A stretch of 64,000 nucleotides of DNA from UMGS1649 sp045604405 (GCA_045604405.1 JAZUNZ010000031.1:30912-94911), one strand, 5' to 3'. Counted from the stretch's first letter, positions 43,833 to 52,080 are shown. The notes: generated by a model from the sequence alone, not told the origin. Numbers and translations: made by a program.

Positions 43833-44632
43833 AGGGATATATAAGTTATTTTAAAACTGTTCTATTATCTGGACTTCAATATAAAACAGCAGCAATTGCT
43901 GGAATATGTACTCAATTTTTCTGGGGATTTTTACAAATATGTATTTATCAAGCTTTTTATGCAGGAACTGGTCAAAATGTTCCAATGAATTTTAAAAACT
44001 TAGTTACATATGTTTGGCTACAGCAAGCATTACTTACACTTGTATTTGTACGTTCAAGAGACGAAAGTATAGCTAAAAGTATTAAAAATGGAACTGTTGC
44101 ATATGAGCTTATACGTCCATATAATTTGTATGTTTGGTGGTTTGTTAAATGCATTGCAGGAAGACTTGCAGCAGTTACTTTGCGTTCGGGAGTATTAATA
44201 ATAGTAACATTGTTTTTACCAGCCCCATATAATTTATCACTGCCAATTTCATTTGGAGCATTTATGTTATTTTTATTGAATTTGTTTTTAGGATCATTAA
44301 TAGTAACTGCAATAATGGTAATAATACATTCAATAGCATTTTTCACATATGAAGATAAAGGGATAGCGACTGTAATATATAATTTTGCTGAAATATTAAG
44401 TGGGACGAGTTTACCACTACCATTATTGCCCAAAATTATACAAAACATCTGTATAATATTTCCTTTTTGGCTGATAGGAGATTTCCCGTTTAGAATATAT
44501 TGCGGCGAAATACCAATATCTGAAGGAATTAGATATTTGGGATTACAAGTATTTTGGGTAATAGCTTTAATATTTATTGGAGCAAAAATATTAAAGTATG
44601 CAATGAAAAAAGTATATATACAAGGAGGTTAA
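43829..44632 (+). CDS. ABC-2 type exporter permease (DUF990 family), first subunit
   Basis: A 267-residue membrane protein with six hydrophobic helices. The opening YISYFKTVLLSGLQYKTAAI, then FWGFLQICIYQAFY and IKNGTVAYELIRPYNLYVWW, fits the PF06182-type permeases that work as heterodimers. Its ATG overlaps the stop of the ATPase gene (ATGA), showing translational coupling. It pairs with the next gene. Confidence 0.9.
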   Translation: MKGYISYFKTVLLSGLQYKTAAIAGICTQFFWGFLQICIYQAFYAGTGQNVPMNFKNLVTYVWLQQALLTLVFVRSRDESIAKSIKNGTVAYELIRPYNLYVWWFVKCIAGRLAAVTLRSGVLIIVTLFLPAPYNLSLPISFGAFMLFLLNLFLGSLIVTAIMVIIHSIAFFTYEDKGIATVIYNFAEILSGTSLPLPLLPKIIQNICIIFPFWLIGDFPFRIYCGEIPISEGIRYLGLQVFWVIALIFIGAKILKYAMKKVYIQGG

Positions 44633-44633
44633 T

Positions 44634-45395
44634 ATGTTTAAATATATGTTAGCGCATATAAAATCTCAACTAGAGTATAAAAGCTCCTTTATATTTCTGG
44701 TGATAGCGCAGATAATAGCTTTTTGGGGATATTGCATTGTGTTTTATTCACTATTTGCTAAATTTAATTTAGTACAATCATTTAATATTTATCAAGTGAT
44801 GCTTTGTTTTGCTATAGTGCAATTTGGAGAAAACTTTGCAGAAGGAATTTTAAGAGGATTTGACCAGTTTTCAGAAATAATAAAACATGGACATTTGGAT
44901 CAACTATTAGTAAGACCGCAAAATATATATTTACAAATAATAGGATATAAAACAGAACTTTCCAAATTTGTAAAAAGTATAATATCTTTGGCAATATTAG
45001 TATTTGCAGTAATAAAACTACAAATTCAAGTTAAATACTATCCGATAATTCTACTTATGATGCTTGGTAGTTCTGTGATATTTGGAGCATTTTTAATAAT
45101 TAGTGCGGCTATGTGTTTTGTAACTATAGAAGGATTAGAAGTAATAAATATATTTATATATGGTACAAGAGATTTTGCGCAATATCCAATAGGAATATAT
45201 AATAAGGTAGTAAAAACTTTTTTTACTTATATAGTTCCGATAGGACTTACTTCGTATTATCCTATGCTATATATAACGGGAGCCTCAGATAGATGGTGGT
45301 ATATATTTTTGCCAATATTAAGTTTATTAATTTTAGTGCCAGCATGTTTAATATTTAATGCGGGGATGACTAAGTATAAGAGTACAGGTTCTTAG
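44634..45395 (+). CDS. ABC-2 type exporter permease (DUF990 family), second subunit
   Basis: A 253-residue membrane protein with six hydrophobic helices. IIKHGHLDQLLVRPQNIYLQ near 81 is the permease block that corresponds to IKNGTVAYELIRPYN in its partner. The ending YIVPIGLTSYYPMLYITG is typical of the family. It starts one base after the partner's stop, with AAGGAGG before the ATG. The three genes form one transporter operon closed by the hairpin at 45425-45468. Confidence 0.9.
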   Translation: MFKYMLAHIKSQLEYKSSFIFLVIAQIIAFWGYCIVFYSLFAKFNLVQSFNIYQVMLCFAIVQFGENFAEGILRGFDQFSEIIKHGHLDQLLVRPQNIYLQIIGYKTELSKFVKSIISLAILVFAVIKLQIQVKYYPIILLMMLGSSVIFGAFLIISAAMCFVTIEGLEVINIFIYGTRDFAQYPIGIYNKVVKTFFTYIVPIGLTSYYPMLYITGASDRWWYIFLPILSLLILVPACLIFNAGMTKYKSTGS

Positions 45396-45424
45396 ATTAA
45401 AAAGTGTAAGAAGTGTTTAAATGG

Positions 45425-45468
45425 AAAAGAGGTGAGCAAGAAAAGGCTTGAAAATACTCACTTCTTTT
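45425..45468 (+). terminator. Terminator of the ABC operon, overlapping a promoter
   Basis: AAAAGAGGTGAG (45425-45436) and CTCACTTCTTTT (45457-45468) form a 12-bp stem with one G-U pair and a 20-nt loop. Confidence 0.65.
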
Positions 45469-45476
45469 GATATAAT
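45448..45476 (+). promoter_or_regulatory. Promoter inside the ABC terminator
   Basis: TTGAAA (45448-45453), 17-bp spacer, TATAAT (45471-45476). The -35 lies in the hairpin loop. Confidence 0.65.
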
Positions 45477-45530
45477 AATTTAGATTAAATAGTATACTTA
45501 AAATAATTATTTTGAAGGAGCAGAATTAAG

Positions 45531-45743
45531 ATGAGCAATAAAAAACAATTGAACGACAAAGTATTAAATTTTGTTTTGACTTTTGAAGATTCATTTACTG
45601 TTGAACAGCTATTTGGAGTTTTAAGAGAAGCAAATATTATGGATGATGAGAATAAAGAACAAGTCATAGACATTGTAGATAATCTTATGGAATCGAGTAT
45701 AATTCAGCACGTTCCGCTTTCAGACAAATATTTTGTTTTTTAA
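45531..45743 (+). CDS. Unrecognised 70-residue protein
   Basis: A small acidic protein (FVLTFEDSFTVEQLFGVLRE) of helical character that ends in a short strand (VPLSDKYFVF). The pattern could fit a winged-helix fold, but no family is recognised. AAGGAG precedes the ATG and a good promoter lies 55 bases upstream. The gene is followed 12 bases later by repeat copy 1 (45756-45818). Confidence 0.65.
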   Translation: MSNKKQLNDKVLNFVLTFEDSFTVEQLFGVLREANIMDDENKEQVIDIVDNLMESSIIQHVPLSDKYFVF

Positions 45744-45755
45744 TATAAAATTTCT

Positions 45756-45818
45756 AAAGCAAGAATAGATATGTCCACAAACAAAAATATGTATCCAATT
45801 TTGGGTACATATTTTTGC
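45756..45818 (+). repeat. Dispersed repeat, copy 1, ending in a terminator hairpin
   Basis: AAAGCAAGAATAGATATG (45756-) then a hairpin: arms 45783-45796 and 45803-45816 pair over 14 bp around AATTTT. The hairpin block of 35 bases is identical to that in copy 2 (47042-47150). Copy 1 lacks about 46 internal bases present in copy 2. Confidence 0.8.
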
Positions 45819-45872
45819 ATTTTTAGTATTTTTATTATATTTAGCGTTTCGCAATTGTTAATTAATTTAGAA

Positions 45873-46140
45873 TTAAAATTTGTTTGTGAGCCTTCTCCAA
45901 GTGTTACATCCTACAATTCCATCAGCACTTAAATTATTGTCTCTTTGAAATCTAACAACAGCATTTCTTGTATTAGCGCCAAATATTCCATCTATATTTC
46001 CAGAGTTATATCCTAGGTAATTTAAAGCGTCTTGCAATACCATAACATAAACTCCGCGACTCCCTTGACGAATTACAGGGTATCCTCCGGTAGGACATGC
46101 AGGAGTTCCATATCTTTTATCAATATGTACCCAGGTTGGT
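45873..46140 (-). pseudogene. C-terminal half of an M15 peptidase: peptidoglycan-binding domain, cut off by an insertion
   Basis: Minus-strand reading from 46140 to the stop at 45873 gives PTWVHIDKRYGTPACPTGGY and then a PF01471-type peptidoglycan-binding domain (VYVMVLQDALNYLGYNSG, IDGIFGANTRNAVVRFQRD, LSADGIVGCNTWRRL). It has no start codon of its own. The 13 bases at 46128-46140 recur at 51597-51609, where the N-terminal part of the same gene ends in ALTPTWV. Joining the two across the repeat restores one frame of about 214 codons, with the zinc-ligand His in WVHID. Confidence 0.85.
46128..46140. repeat. Left 13-bp attachment repeat
   Basis: TACCCAGGTTGGT, identical to 51597-51609. It marks the left junction of the element. 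Confidence 0.85.
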
Positions 46141-46203
46141 AGCCATTTGGAAAAGTTTATAATCCGTTAGGAGGTGTTAATACTATTTCATCTCCTGTTA
46201 TTG

Positions 46204-46542
46204 TTATACTTTTTCTATTCGTATAGCTAATATCCCATATTTTTTTTCTTCTTCAATAGAATATATTTTATGAATATTGTCCAATTTTTCTTCCAAACTA
46301 TTAGCAGGGCCACAAATGTTAAAGTCAACATCTTTGAATAAATCTTCAAAAGAATTATATCTTAATAGTCCAACAACTTTTACTTTGATAGTTTGTGATA
46401 AATCTGTTGTTTTTTGAAAAACAATATAATCATTTAGTGTAATTTTTGACCTTTTTTCATCATATAATCTAAGTTCAATTTTTTTAACCCCATTATCAAT
46501 ATTTGTAAAAGGTTTTTCATTTAATTTCATTGTATGTATCAT
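46204..46542 (-). CDS. ASCH-domain protein
   Basis: A 112-residue protein with the ASCH/PUA-like pattern. MIHTMKLNEKPFTNIDNGVK then KIELRLYDEKRSKITLNDYI is the basic strand-helix start, in which a ligand or RNA is expected to bind. IVFQK and VKVVGLLRYNSFEDLF follow. ASCH proteins are thought to bind RNA or modified nucleosides. It is the leftmost gene of the element and points out of it. The promoter was not resolved. Confidence 0.75.
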   Translation of the reverse strand: MIHTMKLNEKPFTNIDNGVKKIELRLYDEKRSKITLNDYIVFQKTTDLSQTIKVKVVGLLRYNSFEDLFKDVDFNICGPANSLEEKLDNIHKIYSIEEEKKYGILAIRIEKV

Positions 46543-46670
46543 AATAACTCACCATCCTAGGAGTTAATATACAATAAATATGTAAAATAGTCAATTATAT
46601 CCATTATTTAATTTATGGTAAGAAAGTTTCATTGAAAATAGAAAGTTATAAAAGCACTTTTTGGAAACGA

Positions 46671-46699
46671 TTGAATTGTGTATACTTATATGATATAAT
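46671..46699 (+). promoter_or_regulatory. Promoter of the 94-residue protein gene
   Basis: TTGAAT (46671-46676), 17-bp spacer, TATAAT (46694-46699). Confidence 0.7.
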
Positions 46700-46750
46700 G
46701 TACATGGTATATTGAAGATGCTTCTAAAATAATTTTTAAGGAGAACAGTT

Positions 46751-47035
46751 ATGGAAAAAATATTTAACATTAACGACTTTGTCAAAGTAAAGCTTACAGA
46801 AGAAGGGATGAGAATACTTGAAGCTCAATATAATGAGCTGTTAAAGCAAATGCCCCCACAAGCTAGAAAATCTATGGGACCTTTCAAGAAACCAAAAGCT
46901 GATAAAGAAGGATATAGTGAATTTCAACTTTGGGACTTAATGCATCATTTTGGAGAATATATGTATAATGGTAATCCAAATTCGCCATTTTTTAACAATA
47001 TTAAGATCTCGGAGAAATATTTAACTGATAAGTAG
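46751..47035 (+). CDS. Unrecognised 94-residue element protein
   Basis: A small protein: VKVKLTEEGMRILEAQYNEL, a Pro/Lys-rich middle (GPFKKPKADKEGYSEFQL) and LWDLMHHFGEYMYNGN near 58. The closing pattern recalls short hypothetical proteins carried on integrative elements and prophages of Firmicutes, but I cannot assign a function. AAGGAG precedes the ATG and a strong promoter lies upstream. Repeat copy 2 begins six bases after its stop. Confidence 0.7.
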   Translation: MEKIFNINDFVKVKLTEEGMRILEAQYNELLKQMPPQARKSMGPFKKPKADKEGYSEFQLWDLMHHFGEYMYNGNPNSPFFNNIKISEKYLTDK

Positions 47036-47041
47036 GCTTAT

Positions 47042-47150
47042 AAAGCAGGAATAGATGTGTCTACACATCATATGTACAGCTTAAAAGCAAAGCTTTTAAC
47101 GTGTGTCCGAAAGCAAAAATATGTATCCAATTTTGGGTACATATTTTTTG
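47042..47150 (+). repeat. Dispersed repeat, copy 2, ending in a terminator hairpin
   Basis: AAAGCAGGAATAGATGTG (47042-), an internal hairpin (TTAAAAGC...GCTTTTAA) missing in copy 1, then the 35-base hairpin block (arms 47115-47128 and 47135-47148) identical to copy 1 at 45783-45816. Confidence 0.8.
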
Positions 47151-47263
47151 TAAATTTTTACCGTATTTTTTAATTTTGCCCATCCTATTATGACTGTTAA
47201 GGAGTGAAGGGATATATATCATAAGTACAAGTTTTGTGAGAATAAGATATATTAGGTGATTTT

Positions 47264-47383
47264 GTGGATAACATTGAAATTAAATATGAGTTTAATGATA
47301 ATGCTGATACTACTTTAGATAATATTTTAATTTCTATACTTAATTCAAAACTTAGGGTGGTCGACTTTGAGAATGAAACTTAA
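47264..47383 (+). CDS. Small reading frame upstream of the recombinase
   Basis: A 39-codon frame from GTG at 47264 (AGGTGAT upstream), reading VDNIEIKYEFNDNADTTLDN and ending VVDFENET. It stops 26 bases before the recombinase start. Short acidic proteins directly before serine recombinase genes are frequent on Firmicutes elements, where some help control the recombinase. No function can be given here. Confidence 0.45.
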   Translation: MDNIEIKYEFNDNADTTLDNILISILNSKLRVVDFENET

Positions 47384-47409
47384 TATAATTATATCAAAGG
47401 AGCGTTAAG

Positions 47410-48948
47410 GTGAAATATAAAGTAGGTGCATATGTAAGACTTTCTAGAGATGATGAAATTAAAAAATCAAACTTTTCTGAAAGTATAAATAATCAAAAAG
47501 AATATATTTTAAAGTATATTGAGAATAACAATTTAAACTTAGTTAATATTTATGTTGATGATGGCTTCTCTGGTACAAACTTTGATAGACCACGGTTTTA
47601 AGGCATTAATGCAAGATATTGAAAATGGAATTGTTAATATGGTTATAACAAAAGATTTATCTAGACTAGGTCGTGACCATATTGAAACCGGAAACTTGAT
47701 TGAGAAAGTCTTTCCAGCATATAATATTCGTTACGTTGCTATAAACGATGGATATGACAGTTTAGATGAAGATTCTTCAGCAAATGATATAGCTCCATTT
47801 AAAAATGTATTTAATGATATGTATGCTAAAGATATTTCAAAGAAAGTAAGAACAGCACTCTATACTAAACAATTAAATGGTGAATTTATTGGAACTAATG
47901 CTCCAATTGGTTATATAAAAGATAAAGAAAATAGACATAAATTAGTTATAGATGAAAATACTTCTTATATCGTTAAAAGAATATATAGGGAGTTTTTAAA
48001 TAGAAAACGGAATAAATAGTATATGTAAAGACTTAATAAAAGATAATATTCCCTCACCTGCAAGTTTAACTAACAAAGATAAAACAAATTGTCTTTGGAA
48101 TGGAACTGCTATTAGAAGAATTCTAAAAAATGAAGTGTATATTGGAAATACTGTTGGTCATAAAGTTAAGAAAATAAATTACAAACTAAAGAAACAAATA
48201 ATGTTAGATAAAGATGAATGGATAAAGGTTGAAAATACTCACGAACCTATTATTCCAAAGGAAGATTTTGAAAAGGTACAAAATATATTAAATAAAAGGT
48301 CATATACTCCAGAAAAACGGAAAAGTACATTTACTTACAGGAATTATATATTGTGAAAAGTGTGGAGCTAAATATACATTTATAAAAGGATATAAAAATA
48401 GTAGTTACGCTATATGCAGAAACAAAAAAATATATGGTAATATGATTTGCAACTGTAAAAGTATAAAAGAAGAAGAGTTAAATAATGCTGTTATAATTTC
48501 TTTAAAAGATGTTATTTCTAAATACACTAATAAAGATTATATATTAAATAATATAGATAATAAAGCTAATGATAATTTAAAAAGTAGTTTACTAAAAGAA
48601 AAAGAAAGCCTAGAGTTAAAACTTGATGAAAGCAATAATTTAAAATTCAACTTATATAAAGATAAAGTAAATTATATTGTATCTGAAAAAGACTATACTC
48701 TATTTATATCTAATGTAAATAAAGATATTGAAAACTATGAAGATAGAATAAAAAGTATAGATGATAGTCTTGAAAATATATACAATGATACTAAAAATAA
48801 AAATGATATGCTTAATATTGTGAACAAATTTTTTGATACTGATAGTTTTGATAGAAACGATATTTTACAACTAATAGACAAAATAGAAATAGGTGCTCAC
48901 ATTGAACACCCTAAAATAAAAATACATTTTAAATTTAGTAAGATATAA
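47410..48948 (+). pseudogene. Large serine recombinase with three +1 frameshifts
   Basis: Removing single C bases at 47592, 48010 and 48319 restores one frame of about 511 codons. It has the resolvase catalytic domain (VGAYVRLSRDDE with the nucleophile Ser; VDDGFSGTNFDRP, ITKDLSRLGRDHIETG), a recombinase domain (IGYIKDKENRHKLVID, WNGTAIRRILKNEVYIGN), a Cys4 zinc ribbon (IIYCEKCGAKYTF ... NKKIYGNMIC) and a C-terminal coiled coil. This is the layout of recombinases that integrate and excise elements. The start is GTG behind AAAGGAG. Each shift turns a Gly GGN into CGGN; read normally, all three stop translation soon after. It is either inactive or needs frameshifting. Confidence 0.88.
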
Positions 48949-49037
48949 TTTTCTCATTACAACAAAATCGTATATATGTGCAATTATTTATACTAATTAT
49001 TAATTGGGAATTTAAATAATATGAATATAGATAAAGT

Positions 49038-49091
49038 AAAAAAATGCTAGTAATAACATTGCAAAAATAGTCAATAAAATATAGCATTTTT
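49038..49091 (+). terminator. Hairpin after the recombinase gene
   Basis: AAAAATGCTA and TAGCATTTTT flank about 32 nt, followed by a short T-rich tail. It is a plausible but loose terminator. Confidence 0.4.
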
Positions 49092-49166
49092 ACTAGACTT
49101 ATGGTAAAATATATATGTGAGTATTTTGAACGGAATTAAAGAAAATATGGTAGAAGGAGGAAACAA

Positions 49167-50328
49167 ATGACAGTATTTACATTGATGAATAAAAATAAAA
49201 AGATATTAGATTTTGAATATGATAATGATCAACATTTAATAGCTAACTTTTATTTAATATACAAAGAAAATGAGAAATATGCACCTTTTCGGATTAATAA
49301 AAGAAGGTGCAATAAATAAATCAGAATTTAATAGATGGTGGAAAAATAGACAAATACCAGCTTCAAGAAATGGACTAAAAGAAGTATTGCACAATAACAA
49401 TATTTATAATACAGATAATTTTGATTTGTTAGATTCTAAAGCTTATTGTTTATCTTTATCTGACCATTATTGGGTAAAACCAAAGGATATTGATATTAAC
49501 TGGAATGATATTAACTTTTTTGATAATGAATTTTCTGAAGATATAGGAAAGATATTGTTAGGTGGTGGAACAGCTAAATTAAATTTAGATTTAAACACTC
49601 CAGATATGACAAGTAATGGTAATTACGAAAAGAGATGGAAGATTATAAACGGCGAAAGATATTTAGTAAAAGCAGGTGGTAAAATATTAAATCAAGAGCC
49701 ATTTAATGAATTGATTGCTACTAAACTATACGAAAGATTACTTGAAGATAGTGAATTTGTTAAATATGAATTAGTAGAAGATGAAAACAAAGTTGTTTCT
49801 ATTTGTAAAAACTTTGTAACTAAAGAAACCGAACTTGTACCTGCTTGGAAAATCAATGAATATTTTGAAGAAACAACTAGTGAAAATAAATATGAGCATT
49901 ATATAAATTGTTTAAATAAATTAGGTATTAAAAATGCAAAAGAACAAGTAGATAAAATGATAGTTTGTGATTATATTCTTGCTAATAAAGATAGACATTT
50001 TAATAATTTTGGAGCTATACGAAATGTTGAAACTTTAGACTTTATAAGCGTTGCACCAATATTTGATAATGGTTGTTCTTTATGGTTTGATGAAAATGAT
50101 TTATATGTTGGAGAGTTTTTCTTAACTAAACCTTTTGAAGAATATGAACAAATTCAGCTTTCACTTATAAAAGATTTTAAATGGTTAGATATATCCAAAC
50201 TTGACGGCTTTGTAGATGAAGTAAAAGAAATATTACAACGCAATAAATTATTAACTACGGATAGAATAAATAAGATTTGTTTAGAAGTGCAAAAAAGAAT
50301 AGACAATGTTAAGAAATTAGCTAATTAA
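49167..50328 (+). pseudogene. HipA-like kinase-fold protein with one +1 frameshift
   Basis: AAGGAGG at 49154-49160 serves the ATG at 49167. This frame stops after about 50 codons, but deleting the C at 49286 joins it to the following long frame, giving about 386 residues with the junction APFGLIKEG. The C-terminal half has the HipA/PI-kinase-like motifs CDYILANKDRHFNNFGAI (catalytic D-x(4)-N-type region) and APIFDNGCSLW. Relatives on Firmicutes elements are sometimes annotated as excisionase or regulator. Whether it acts as a toxin kinase is unknown; no HipB-type antitoxin is adjacent. The frameshift has the same form as those in the recombinase. Confidence 0.82.
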
Positions 50329-50354
50329 AAACTAGAAAGATTAAGTTATATAAA

Positions 50355-50396
50355 AGTTATTAACGCTTTGCCACTGTCGGCAAAGCGTTAATAACT
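50355..50396. repeat. Perfect 18-bp inverted repeat between convergent HipA-like and fic genes
   Basis: Arms 50355-50372 and 50379-50396 are perfect complements around ACTGTC. The repeat overlaps the fic stop codon. It has no U-run, yet its place suggests a shared transcription barrier. Confidence 0.75.
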
Positions 50397-51450
50397 AATT
50401 TACAAGCCATTGTCCATTTCGTTTCCCATTTTTTCTTTCGATCAATCCTTTCTTTTTCATCACTGACATATGTGATTTAACAGTTCTTAAAGATTTATTA
50501 ATTTCTTTTGCTATTTCATCTTGTGTTATTGCCGGATTGTTTTTTAATATATTTAAAATTGCTTGTTCTTCTAAAGTGCAATTTTTGCACTTTGAATCAT
50601 TATTATTTGCACTTTTATCATTATCTATATGTGTATATCTGTTTTTTAATTCATATTTTGTATTGGTTAATAGATTATAAAAGAACTTTTCTAAAAATGA
50701 TGTATCTTCAAATATATTTTTTTCAAAGTTTTTGTAATTTGCTCTAACTAACGAATTTCTAAAATACCAAGAGTTTTCAGCAAAAACATCATCGTTAATA
50801 TTAAAACCAAAAGTCCTTAAATATTTTATTATAAACACAGCTGTTGTTCTTGTATTACCTTCACAAAATGGATGAACTTGCCAAATGTTTGAAGTAAATC
50901 TACATAAATGTTTTATAGATTCATCTATACTTAAGTCTTTATATGAGAACTCTTTTTCTTGCTCAAAATCATAATTTAATGCATCTTTAATTGTTTCATA
51001 TGAAGAATATATTACTGTATCTTTATTTAATATCCATTCTTCTTTAGTAAAATTATAATCTCTAAATACTCCTGCACATTTATATATGCCAGCAAATAAT
51101 CTTTTATGAATATTTAATAATTCTGCTACCGAAAAATTAAATGTATTTTCACTTAATATCTCTGTAATTCTAACTGAAACTTTATCTGCTTCTTCGTTTT
51201 CTCTTTCTTCGGATTCTCTAGTATCTACAGCTTTATAATATTCATTTATTCTATACTTGACTTCTTCAATATCTATATTACCTTCAATATGTTCTTTTGC
51301 TGTTTCTATTAAATATTTTGATGGTTTTAAACCATCTACGTCTTGGAGCCCTATAGCTGTTTCCCATACTTTAGTTTTTTCTACTTTGTTTGGTTCCCCT
51401 TGTTTTATATATTCTACTAATTCTAAATTCCACTCTTTTTTATTATCCAT
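50395..51450 (-). CDS. Fic-domain protein with C-terminal winged-helix DNA-binding domain
   Basis: Fic enzymes usually transfer AMP to proteins. The 351-residue protein has the complete active-site motif HPFCEGNTRT near residue 193. The N-terminal segment TAKEHIEGN near 43 resembles the inhibitory helix of self-restrained Fic proteins (S/T-x-x-x-E-x-x-x-N or VbhA-like); this is tentative. Residues about 295-351 (ILNILKNNPAITQDEIAKEI, NKSLRTVKSHMSVMKKKGLI) form a winged helix-turn-helix. I start at 51450, 8 nt from GGAGG. A long palindrome abuts the -35 and recurs within the gene at 50573-50596, in the linker before the winged helix, which suggests autoregulation. Confidence 0.9.
   Translation of the reverse strand: MDNKKEWNLELVEYIKQGEPNKVEKTKVWETAIGLQDVDGLKPSKYLIETAKEHIEGNIDIEEVKYRINEYYKAVDTRESEERENEEADKVSVRITEILSENTFNFSVAELLNIHKRLFAGIYKCAGVFRDYNFTKEEWILNKDTVIYSSYETIKDALNYDFEQEKEFSYKDLSIDESIKHLCRFTSNIWQVHPFCEGNTRTTAVFIIKYLRTFGFNINDDVFAENSWYFRNSLVRANYKNFEKNIFEDTSFLEKFFYNLLTNTKYELKNRYTHIDNDKSANNNDSKCKNCTLEEQAILNILKNNPAITQDEIAKEINKSLRTVKSHMSVMKKKGLIERKNGKRNGQWLVN
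50573..50596. promoter_or_regulatory. Intragenic copy of the fic operator palindrome
   Basis: AAAGTGCAA, five T's, then GCACTTTGAA: 24 bases identical to part of the upstream operator (51507-51530). It encodes the CxxC-containing linker SKCKNCTLEE of Fic on the minus strand. A further half-site TTTGCACTTTT lies at about 50607. Confidence 0.7.
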
Positions 51451-51473
51451 TATATACATCCTCCACACATATT

Positions 51474-51502
51474 ATTATACCATTTTTAATGTACAAAGTC
51501 AA
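51474..51502 (-). promoter_or_regulatory. Promoter of fic
   Basis: Minus strand TTGACT (51502-51497), 17-bp spacer, TATAAT (51479-51474). Confidence 0.8.
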
Positions 51503-51531
51503 TTTCAAAGTGCAATTTTTGCACTTTGAAA
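51503..51531. promoter_or_regulatory. Palindromic operator touching the fic -35 box
   Basis: TTTCAAAGTGCAA (51503-51515) and TTGCACTTTGAAA (51519-51531) are perfect 13-bp arms separated by TTT. An extra half-site TTGCACTTTGAA lies at 51541-51552. Confidence 0.75.
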
Positions 51532-51560
51532 CATATGAAATTGCACTTTGAATATTGTTT

Positions 51561-51989
51561 TTATATAATAGCTTTTTTCTCTTCCAAAAGAACATTTACC
51601 CAGGTTGGTGTTAATGCCTTGGGCTCAACATAAGTAAAGAGCCTGGAATTAATAGCAAGATCTCTTAACCTATTTCTTTCGCTATTAGAGAAAGTTTGGG
51701 CCATATCCATTGCAAGGCCTGCATAGTGCTGTGACATGCCAGAATGACCGCCTTGCCAAATCCTTTTAAAAGCGTATCCGACATATATAGGTTTTCCCCA
51801 TTGACGGCGGAGAGAATTCCAAGCTTCCATAAATGCTTTAGTTGTCCACATTATATCTGAACCAGAACTTCCTCTAAATTCTTTAACAGTTAATGTGGTC
51901 CCCGTGACATAGGGCATTGCTTCGTTAGGCCCGCGATTATATCTTTCTATTTTGTTTGTGTCTTGGTTATATACTAGTATAGTAGCCAT
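51561..51989 (-). pseudogene. N-terminal part of an M15-type peptidase, truncated by the element
   Basis: GGAGG precedes the ATG at 51989. The 142-codon frame has GGHSGMSQHYAGLAMDMAQ near 81, the S-x-H...D zinc-binding motif of M15 (D-Ala-D-Ala or cortex/endolysin-type) peptidases. After ALTPTWV the frame leaves the original gene at 51597 and reads 11 chance codons (NVLLEEKKAII) from the element. The lost end, with the third zinc ligand in WVHID and a peptidoglycan-binding domain, is at 45873-46127. The remaining protein should therefore be inactive. Confidence 0.85.
51597..51609. repeat. Right 13-bp attachment repeat
   Basis: TACCCAGGTTGGT, identical to 46128-46140. It marks the right junction of the element inside the M15 gene. 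Confidence 0.85.
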
Positions 51990-52080
51990 TTTTAACCTCC
52001 TTAATATTGTATATTATGATTAAATGCTTACTTGTGTGATAACCTGAAAAAACAAATCATATATTGTATTGGTGATAAAT

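Larger units (their letters stand above)
46128..51609. mobile_element. Integrated element of about 5.5 kb carrying a serine recombinase, HipA-like and Fic genes
   Basis: The boundaries are the 13-bp direct repeats TACCCAGGTTGGT at 46128-46140 and 51597-51609. They interrupt an M15 peptidase/peptidoglycan-binding gene whose two halves rejoin in frame when the element is removed. Contents: an ASCH-domain gene (-), a 94-residue gene, a small reading frame, a large serine recombinase (three frameshifts), a HipA-like gene (one frameshift) and a fic gene (-). Serine recombinases commonly insert into coding genes and leave short repeats. No conjugation, replication or phage-structure genes are seen, so it would need help to move, or is a degraded relic. 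Confidence 0.85.

Noticed and set aside
46141..46203. Short minus-strand peptide ending in VLTPPNGL near the left junction
   Set aside because: Only about 16 codons are open, with no start; it could be a remnant but cannot be supported as a gene.
47592..49286. Reassignment of CGG to another amino acid as the cause of the element's breaks
   Set aside because: Reassignment changes a residue, not the frame. Restoring these genes needs a one-base skip, so only a frameshift, a four-base codon or an error fits.
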